Source: Cydia pomonella
Taxonomy: Eukaryota > Arthropoda > Insecta > Lepidoptera > Tortricidae
Direction: 5' to 3'
Assembly (NCBI RefSeq): GCF_033807575.1
Contig: NC_084717.1
Span: 9,115,692-9,179,691 of the forward strand
Length of the DNA: 64,000 nucleotides
Part shown: one piece after another, positions 56,040 through 64,000 of the stretch
Numbering within the stretch: position 1 is the stretch's first letter
Layout: every line of letters starts with the position of its first letter
The notes under the pieces: generated by a model
What the model was told of the DNA's origin: nothing
Database searches by the model: none
What the model saw: the letters and a program-made list of their open reading frames with translations, nothing else
Made by a program: the position numbers and the translations under genes

Positions 56040-56580
56040 GCATAAATTCCAAGTTCACGAGAAAAAGTAGTCTGGAACTGTCGAAGTGGGATTATCTGCG
56101 GGTTTCGATCCTCGGCCGAGACGAAACCAGACGTTTGACGCGATTTATACCCTAACTTTTGCGCGTTACTCGCGTTATCTCGGGCTGAGTAATCCGCGGT
56201 AATGTATGCACTCTATAGGGATCGTTGAAGCGCAGATCTGCTTAAGATAACTGGGAGCTCTTTGGCATTTTAGTATAAACTCAGACGCAAGTTTTGATGA
56301 GATAGCCGGCGTTCCTGGGATGCTAGGAGTAATATAATACCAGTTTACAGTCTGTGCATCGCTGTGGGTGGCGTTTACTCAGACCAAGCTTATCGCTAGC
56401 CGCTAATGACAGCTATTTGGTAATGGGCGCACGACTAACCCGGCGTACTTTTATGATAATTAGTACGATCCAATATTTATTCGTGTGGGTACTTATAGGG
56501 ACCGCCTTTCATCTCCCTTTTTATGAGTATTGCCAGCTTCCACGTCAGTCAAGGCTAATTTAATGCAGTAGGTGTGTAGT
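56040..56580. promoter_or_regulatory. Second GC-richer, repeat-free block; candidate regulatory DNA
   Basis: About 540 bp with clearly higher GC and CpG than the flanks (TCCTCGGCCGAGACG, GCGCGTTACTCGCGTTATCT, AACCCGGCGTACTT) and TAAT words interspersed. No part recurs elsewhere in the window. The frame at 56354-56563 has no recognised motif. Regulatory function is an inference only. Confidence 0.25.
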
Positions 56581-57649
56581 TTGGTTTAGTTAACGTGGTC
56601 TTTTTTTTGGTATAAGGTAGCCTCTTTCGCACACATTTATTTTATAACCACTTTTCTAGCTTTACCTATAGGAGAATGCCTTAAGGCATTAAGTCCGCCA
56701 TTAGTACTCTTCATTGTTGTTTATTTCGATATTTGAATAATCAATATCATTATTACCAACCTACATACATCCTACGTTCTTCCCTCAAAAGAGAAATTAA
56801 GGCTATGGACCCCACGCAAGCCGAATAAATGACCTTTGACATACCTAATCTGATTAAGGCCAGGTAATTTTATATAGTTTTTTTGGTTTAATGTTCGTCA
56901 AAAAGTACTGAGTGTCTAAGTAGTATCTTTTTAATTATTTATTTTTACTTATAGTTCCTTATACTTCTATAATAAATAGATTCAACCCTTTCAAACAAAA
57001 ATTGAAGTAAAAAAACTAAAAATGAACCAGATTCCCACAACCATCGGCCACCCCGAGATTTGTTTACTTCACGGGAACTTAACGGATTAGAAACGGTAAT
57101 GAAGGAATACAGATGAAGGCCAAAGCTATATCACTTTGTCTAATGTACAGTCGGCTACCGAAACAGCTAACATCACTCCGTCATTAGAGGTAATCGAAGC
57201 AATTTTTCACACATTTTTTCACGCGAGACTGCGTACACTTAGGGCATTAATTCATTTCCTTCACCTTGCAACGAAAAAAGATGATTGATGCTGCATGCTG
57301 GCTTTATCCAAAACAGGAATATGTTTTATGTAGTTATTAACAGTTTTTTTATGTTGACAAAAATCATTAATTTACCATCATCGCTGGCCTACATAATACA
57401 AGTACGACCCGCATTATTAGTCTTCTCTCGTTGAATTGGACTATATCTTGTATGGTATATAACATGCTATTTACATCTTTATAAATAAAGATATGGCTTG
57501 GATGGTGATCGAATGTAAGTAAGGTGCTAATAGCTATTAAAAAATACAGAAAAGTTCGATTATCTCGAAAACCATGAAACTTTTACTAGACATATAAGTA
57601 CATTATCTGGGCCAGCCTTTATCCTTTAATTACCGGGGGGAACATGTAT
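56581..57649. other. Gene-free AT-rich stretch
   Basis: I see no gene or recognised repeat. TGTACAGTCGGC at 57145 resembles the tip of the TGTACAGTC family, but no second arm is visible. Confidence 0.4.
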
Positions 57650-58260
57650 GATATATTCCATATTCATTTATTCATAAAATTAAAATTTTACATGTCATTG
57701 GTGTAATATTAATAAGTATGTCAGTTAAATCACAATTCATTAAAATAATTATCATCAATAAAAAGAGTAAAATAAAAACAATAAATAACACGTAATAAAT
57801 AATCAATACAATTTATATAGTCAAAATTAAAACATTACATTAAAACTAAATTGAATTATTATTATATTCCGACATGTCGTAAAATGCATGTAAGGTTGGT
57901 ACGCCATAACAAATGTAATGTAATCCTTATTGCATTTTTTCGTACTAGGTTCCTGAACATACACAGTCAACTCTTTCTCGAAATGACCACTGTGGACAAC
58001 CGTACTACATTTGAGATTTATGTCCGTCTTTCGCCATCAACCAGTAAATTACGCTCCGACATCCTAACATCTCCTGGGTTTCATTTTATCAGTGCCCCGG
58101 CCAGACATCTGTGGGTAAGTCACGAAGTTCTAGCTATAGCTAATACCGCATTTTTGTACGTAATATCGTCCCGGCGGGTACTACGGAGTCGCATGCTGAT
58201 GAGTGCTCTGCCGCTCTAAGAATGTGTATTCCTATTGGCACGTTGCTCTACTTTTCGAAA
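57650..58260 (-). repeat. Possible retroelement remnant, unresolved
   Basis: On the minus strand, the AT-rich segment 57650-57850 ends in AATAAATGAATATGGAATAT, like a LINE 3' end. Upstream of it, 57950-58220 is less AT-rich and contains frames on both strands (plus 57851-58219; minus GRALISMRLRSTRRDDITYK with stops). I do not recognise a domain, so this is only a candidate. Confidence 0.25.
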
Positions 58261-61249
58261 AACCAGCATAAGAAAACCCCAGAATTTGTTGATGTCATAC
58301 GTAATGAAATTTAGCTCTTACTATGTCATCTGAGCGATTCAGTCGCCCGCGTTTGGAATGATATCAAAACATTTTCGATATATCTGCATTTGAACGAGTT
58401 TTCCATTATGTGTCTTATTATATGGTAGTAAAGTGTACAATTCAACTAAATTTCATGTCAGATACAACAGACATATTGAGTTTGGTAGCGGTACAAACTA
58501 AGAATACGAAATGTGCAGTCTTCGAAATGTAAGAATACGATGTTGGTTTGATAACTGTATTTAAAAGTGTTCCTTAGAGGGCCGTCAGTTTTCAATGCTA
58601 AAAAGAACAATCATTTCATAAAATCGATAGAAGTTTTAATTATTCGTTACTGACAGAGTCTAATGCACGTTATACAATATTGGATTGTTCGACAATTCTT
58701 TTAAAAAATGAAATGGCAGACAAGTAGACAACACAAAAAAAACATCTTGGTCGGTAAAAATAACCAGACATCCTGTACATAAAAAAGTCACTGCCATTGT
58801 GTTGTGTTCAATAAAATCTATTCCTGCTTGGCAAAAAATAATAGCACTATTTATTGAGACTGTAATAGTCTGCATTATTATTGCAAACGGTATACGTCAC
58901 TGTTACATAGTTCATTCTAGCATTATTTTTGTAAACGGTATAAGCGTGAATGTATTTTTTTTTTACTGTATATTCATGCATGTGGTGTTTACCTATAAGT
59001 AAGTGTTACACTAGCGTTAATAGTCTAATCGTTTGTATTTACATCTAACAAAGTGTAAACAATTGTTGGTGAACCAAAAAAATTAAATTCAATCATTTCT
59101 TGAAGGATTCATTATAATGTTCATTTAATAAGAAGAAAGGTATTTAAATACTCGCAGTTGCACAGTTTACTTTAAATTTGCAATTCATAAAGATATTACA
59201 CACCACTTCAAACGTAGAAGCTTTCCAGTCCGAGTAAGGCTATGTAAATGCGTAGCTTACCTAATGCCTTGAAAGACAAGCTTAGCCATGCACTTAGTTT
59301 ACATTTAGCGCCGTAGGCCACCAGGCTTGGGGTTAGGTTCTTAATTACCTATCCTTCGGAGCTGACCGCTTAGAAATGTGATGAGCCAGTAAAGTACAGT
59401 ATTTAGTACATGGGAATTCGAACCTTATACGATTGAAATTAGGAATTTCAGTGTGCAAAAAGAGATTAAAATAAAGTACGTAGTAAAATCAAGTAGCAAA
59501 ATAAGTATGGTATCGTGAGAAGTACCCAACTGGTTAAAAGCACATTTCTGATGCTATTAATTTTTTTAACACCAAAAAGGGATCAGCGTAGTAGGTACTT
59601 ACATGTGTTTTTGGAATTAATGAAGATAAAATGTATACATATATACACCGTGATACTGAAATGATCCCTAAGCCTAATAGAAAGAGAAAAAGTTATATAT
59701 GTAACGAATTAACGACACACCAGACGGTTGACGAGATATTCCTTTGCCATAATAATTTTTTTATACAATATCTAGGCAAACAAAACGTAATCAATTCATT
59801 TTCATACACACCAACCTCTGTTGTCGATTTTTAATACCCTAGCTCAACCAGGCGCTGTTTGCAAAAAATAATGTTGTTCTGTTTAAAAAAAAATATCGTT
59901 ATTTACTAGTGATACTTTCAGGAATATGTGGTTTTAAAAACGATGTCACATTGGGCAGTTGGTTACAGCAATTATATATCATATATTTGGCGAATACCGA
60001 GGCAGTATCACTTCACACTCACGATTTTTATGCAATTATAAAGTGGATTTAATCATTTTAAGCTTTTATGATCACTCATTGTTGCTGTAATTTTCTAGTA
60101 ATTACGTATGTAAGTACAAGAGTGACGCAAGACAAGATAGATGAAAAAATGTACTCCCACCATATCCATACAAGGAAGAAAACGATTTCATGAAATCTCA
60201 AAATGCTATCAGGAAAGTAGGTTGATAGAAAATTCGTGTGAATAAAGCTTCCTCCTTGTAATAACATTTTATTCGTTCGTCGCTTAATTTTCTTAGCACG
60301 TTTCATGGCTTAGGCTGATAACAAAGTTCAATTTAGAGGCAAAAGGTGCCGCTGTAATGTTAGCGGGCGACTCTATTCTTTCTTCGTTTTAAAGGTGAAA
60401 TGACGTATCAATCAAAGAAATTGCGAGATTATTTATGGTATACCTATTTTGTAAAAGTACGCATAGGTTGTCCACTGACTGACTGCCTTTAATTAAAAGT
60501 CTATTATTTTTTTCAAAAGATTACACATTTCAAGCTTAAGTACACCGTGTTTTTATTGAATTCCGTTAACTTCAGGGTATCGTTAAGTACGTTTAAAGAA
60601 ACTAAATGGCATAGTTAATAGTAAAAAAAACAATTTTTATTTTTATAAAAAGTAGTCAAATGTTGATATAGCGTTGTTGTAACACGGGCATTACATTGAA
60701 CTCAACCAAATAATTGAAAACTGTGACATATTAATATCATTTCGAACATCGATCGTCCGAGATAGTACTTGCGTTTAGTAGCAAACGTATGAACTAATGT
60801 AAAATGTAAGGGCCCTGTAAGATAAAAAAATATATTGATTATCTCCGAAATGGAGTTAATTAGAATACCGATGTCTTTACGAAAGTTATTTAACTAAGCT
60901 TTGGTAGGCACCCTTGAAATTAACGGGAAAAAAAAACACGCTAGCGGAAAGGAGGAAAGTAAGAGGAAAGAAAACCAGGGAAAAGTTGGATGGACTGTTC
61001 GAGAGATGATATGAAATGAACGCTATTAAATGATGAGATGACAGGCGACGGAGAAGTATGGATGAAAAAGACAGGCTGCGCCGACCCCAGGTGAAGGTTA
61101 TGAGTATGAGATATAAGCGAATGATGAATAGGTTCAGCAAACGTTACGTTTAACAGCGAAATTATACACTCATTATCAATTTTAGTACTTATATTATGCT
61201 ATATTGGGTTTATATATAATTATTGTTAACACATCACAAGTTATTATTT
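58261..61249. other. Gene-free AT-rich stretch
   Basis: About 3 kb without recognisable genes or structured repeats. Short frames throughout show no motif. Confidence 0.5.
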
Positions 61250-61424
61250 AAGAGGATACACTTCAGCCGCTTCTCCATACAAACGTAGTCCCCATTTTCG
61301 TCTCTGGAAACTGATTACACATATTATATGTATATTAACTATAGCTATGCCCCAATTTGACTTTTTAGGTTTTATTATTTGTGTAAAAATTAGGAGCGAA
61401 AAACTATACAAATTTTAATTTGCT
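61250..61424 (+). repeat. Interspersed repeat with CCGCTTCTCCATACAAACG
   Basis: GAGGATACACTTCAGCCGCT followed by TCTCCATACAAACGTAGTCC and CCATTTTCGTC resembles a repeat I recall from lepidopteran genomes. A fragment in the opposite orientation is at 21770-21840. Boundaries are uncertain. Confidence 0.35.
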
Positions 61425-61640
61425 CCTATAAAAAATCTTATAAATGATAAATATTTGTGGACAATCTTACACAGACGACCTAGCCCCAAACCAAGTAAAG
61501 CTTACATATATATACATACGTATATATATAAATACATACTTATATACATAGAAAATGACCATGGCTCAGGAACGGATATCTGTGTTTATCACACCGTTCG
61601 AAGTGTCACTACCGACTAGGTCAGACTGGTCGGTTAAAAT
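61425..61640 (-). repeat. tRNA-derived SINE family B, diverged copy
   Basis: The complement reads TCTGACCTAGTCGGTAGTGA (box A region), a deletion over the box B region, GTTCCTGAGCCATGGTCATT, TTCTATGTATATAAGTATG, and a tail with GGGGCTAGGTCGTCTGTGTA, AGATTGTCCACAAATATTTA. It differs from the other B copies in the 3' tail and may be a subfamily. Confidence 0.55.
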
Positions 61641-61718
61641 AATTAAAGATAGATAAAAGAAGAAAATTCTCTAAAAATATTTTCCATAATGTTAATATAC
61701 AGGGAAGAAAATGAGGAC

Positions 61719-61879
61719 TACAGATGTAGTGAATAATCCTTTCCCATCGTATTTTTACGGAAACGTACGAACGTCTCATGCTATTTTAGACAGACTCAGT
61801 AAAAAAAGCACTGAAGTTGACTGAAATACGAACGATCCCGAGAAAATACGATGGGAAAGGATTATTCACTACATCTGTA
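61719..61879. mobile_element. TA-flanked MITE (Tc1/mariner type)
   Basis: TA (61719-61720 and 61878-61879) flanks a 157-bp element whose ends are about 35-bp inverted repeats, CAGATGTAGTGAATAATCCT then TTCCCATCGTATTTT, perfect over that length. A short second block (CGTACGAACG / CGAACGATC) follows inside. A TA duplication and CAG-type tips suit Tc1/mariner-derived (Stowaway-like) MITEs. No transposase. Confidence 0.8.
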
Positions 61880-62499
61880 CGTTTCTATGGAGAATCGATC
61901 GTCATCTTTCCTCTTAAGTAGCACACACCACTTGACTAAGATATAACCTATGTATTTATATTTACATTTAATACTTAGGTGCCAACTGGCCCAAGTTACT
62001 AACAGTTGAACCTAGCAATTTGCAAGTTGGAGGGCATTCTTAAAACATAGAAATAACTTATATCGTGGTAGCTGTTGGTTATAACATCACATTTGCTTGT
62101 ATTCCATTTATTATCGTATCGCTATAACTCGGATCTCACCCTTCTAGTCGCCTATAGAAAGTATTGTTTATATTAGGTATTTCTGTTATAGCGTCATAAA
62201 ATGATTTAAAATAATACAATAAAGTCCTTTTACGAGTAATAAATTTATTATATAGGAATTGATTAAAATAGACTTCCTGTAAATTTAATGTTTTTAATTA
62301 AGGAAGCGATAGTTAAATTCCGTTAGTAAACTTGTTCTCCATTGTATTTTGGTAATAATGAAGCTTTAATAACTTTTGTCTAATAGGAACTTTTTATATA
62401 TTCCACTATGACGATAGACCTATATGCTATAGCGGTAACCTATAGCGACCGTACCTTCAAAAGTTGCTATATGTAGATGTAGATGTAGTGCAAGAACGC
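61880..62499. other. Gene-free spacer
   Basis: I see no gene or recognised repeat. Confidence 0.45.
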
Positions 62500-63205
62500 C
62501 CACCCGGAAGCAGGCGGGCTGTCGATCGCTCGATGGGTTCATTCAGCCCAATTCCCTGGAGTTGGAGCTGCAGATTACTGTCCCGGCGGCATTATCACAC
62601 TATTCTGCTTAAATCTTCTCATTTTCCTGCACAAAAGAAGAATACCTTTAAATCGATATCCTTTAGTTCACACTCTTTTAATGTATCTCTACCGAAATAT
62701 TATATCGCGGTGCCGCATACATAATACATTCTGCTAGTAAGTGAAAGTTGCTCTCCTCTTTACCACAGTTTGGACAGGAGGCATCTCGACTTATGCCCAT
62801 TATCTTAAGATGTATATTAAGAGTGTTAGGACCAGTAATAAGAGTGTTAAGTCAGTAGTCTCTGATTGCTGTTACCTAGTTTCAAAATATACCTGGTTCT
62901 CCTATAATCTATACCACTAATCATCATCTTCGACTGTTTGCATCTGGATCTGGAGACTGGTCTCTTCTTTCCATTTTCTCTGTGCCTCCATCTCCTTTAC
63001 CTTCTCTATAACTCCCTTCGTGACATCGGCTGACATGAGCAAAGCTGGTTCCGGACCAATGTATTCCGTCTCCGCCCCTATCCTAGCCTGCTCGTCTGCC
63101 TTCTCATTTCCAGTTACTCCCGGATGCCCCGGTATCCATGCTACCGTGACATTTCTTTGCTTGCCTATCGAGTTTAGCTCGTCTAGCCCCTCCCCTAGCT
63201 GCTAT
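62500..63205 (-). mobile_element. LINE fragment: RNase H end plus CCHC tail, broken
   Basis: From 63205 to a stop at 62917-62919 the minus strand is open: QLGEGLDELNSIGKQRNVTV, AWIPGHPGVTGNEKADEQAR, IGAETEYIGPEPALL, then KGVIEKVKEMEAQRKWKEET. W-I-P-G-H-x-G-x-x-G-N-E-x-A-D is the C-terminal motif of RNase H domains in I-type and related non-LTR retrotransposons. Further on, in another frame (62840-62692): ITGPNTLNIHLKIMGISRDA, SCPNCGKEESNFHLLAECIM, containing a C-x2-C-x7-H-x4-C finger normally found after RNase H. Stops and frame changes between and after the two blocks show decay. RT is not in the window portion seen. Confidence 0.75.
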
Positions 63206-63361
63206 ATCTAAATAGTACAAATATAAATTAATTTAGTATGTGTTAATCTTCTGGACCATGCAAAAGCATTATCTGCCGACGCTACCTGGTGTCGCATGTT
63301 CAAACGTGTTAATCATATTCAAATTATTTTACCCAAGCTCATGATTAACAACCATTTTTTT
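63206..63361. other. Spacer
   Basis: Short AT-rich spacer; nothing recognised. Confidence 0.4.
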
Positions 63362-63470
63362 ATCTAATAGGCAGCAAATGAGCCGCCTGATGGGAAGCGG
63401 TCATCGCCGCCCATGAACATAAGCAACATAATATGCGTTGCCAACCTTTGAGAACCCTAAATACCTGCTT
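63362..63470 (-). repeat. Dispersed repeat D, diverged subfamily
   Basis: GAGCCGCCTGATGGGAAGCG, GTCATCGCCGCCCATGAACA and GCGTTGCCAACCTTTGAGAA correspond in order to the GCCCGCCTGATGGTAAGC, CCGTAGCC and GCGTTGCCGACCC blocks of the copies at 40993 and 44590, but with an altered middle. Confidence 0.6.
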
Positions 63471-64000
63471 CTTGAAGAACCCTATGCCATGTTATAAATT
63501 ATTAATACAAATCATTATTTGTAAAATAAAAATCAGCAAAATCCGTTACCTTTATCGTAGCCGATTATACTCTGTTATACTCCGTTTCCAGCATAATCTG
63601 TTACATATATCGTTACCGATGAACTGCATTTGAATTTATACCCATATTAATAAATTATATTCAAGTGCAAAATTTGAATTTTAAAAAAGATAACAAAGTT
63701 ACGCTACAAACCAGAACAGGCAATGGATCAGAAAGTTCTCGATAGAAACAACGGTTTGGATTTTATTTCATTGTTCGGCAACGGCATGTATCATTGAGGT
63801 TTACGATGCACATCCTTCTTTATTCCCTACCTTGCTATTTCTAGCGGTTACCGACCACATGCCTATTGTAACCAGCGTCAAGCTGTGATTCAAAACCCAT
63901 ACTTACAGTGCTTAGTCAAAATTCACTTTTAGTGGTTATTCTGGACCTATGTGCTCTCGAAGTGATAAAATTAGCGGCATTGAAGAAGGCGTGCGGATTC
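63471..64000. other. Gene-free stretch to window end
   Basis: I see no gene or recognised repeat. Confidence 0.45.

Noticed and set aside
57851..58219. 122-codon plus-strand open frame
   Set aside because: No motif; the region looks more like a decayed repeat on the other strand, so not called a gene.

Overview
The window looks like non-coding DNA from a moth or butterfly (Lepidoptera). It is AT-rich and full of short TAGGTA/TACCTA runs. It carries interspersed repeats typical of that order: tRNA-derived SINEs, the AGGGTTCCGTA element with a GTCT run, and the GCCGCCTGATGG repeat. The species cannot be named from the sequence. I found no host protein-coding gene, rRNA or functional tRNA. The open frames are short and mostly patternless; every frame with recognisable protein similarity belongs to a decayed transposable element. 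The window is best read as intergenic DNA or a very large intron, and TE history is what can be annotated.

Left third (1-20,800): a Harbinger-like DNA transposon remnant (2784-3613) with broken transposase and MADF-like ends; an 824-bp TIR element (5671-6494) enclosing a reverse-transcriptase-like fragment; several small TIR elements, including a hAT-type MITE with an 8-bp target duplication (13925-14122); two tRNA-SINE families; and 3' ends of several LINEs (4024, 8580, 13381, 19792, 20490).

Middle (20,800-37,160): more LINE 3' ends (23060, 23452, 28295); a full-length AGGGTTCCGTA element (26279-26966); an RTE-type LINE tail inserted in a SINE with a 10-bp duplication (31868-32247); and the main feature, a 4.47-kb DIRS-type tyrosine-recombinase retrotransposon (32691-37159). 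That element has split inverted termini, an internal complementary region matching both outer ends, gag pieces, a recombinase pseudogene, and a 124-bp tandem array inside it. Its RT/RNase H region appears deleted.

Right part (37,160-64,000): two GC-richer stretches without repeats (38990-40510 and 56040-56580) that could be regulatory; a SINE with a 16-bp target duplication (46838-47194); a near-perfect 106-nt hairpin (49106-49211); a nested LINE tail in a second AGGGTTCCGTA element (54974-55572); a TA-flanked MITE (61721-61877); and an RNase H plus CCHC LINE fragment (62500-63205).

Nothing here works as an operon or pathway. The elements are in different stages of decay, and two nested insertions plus one clean target duplication give part of the order of events. 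Family names given from memory of lepidopteran repeats are marked as such; none was checked by a search.
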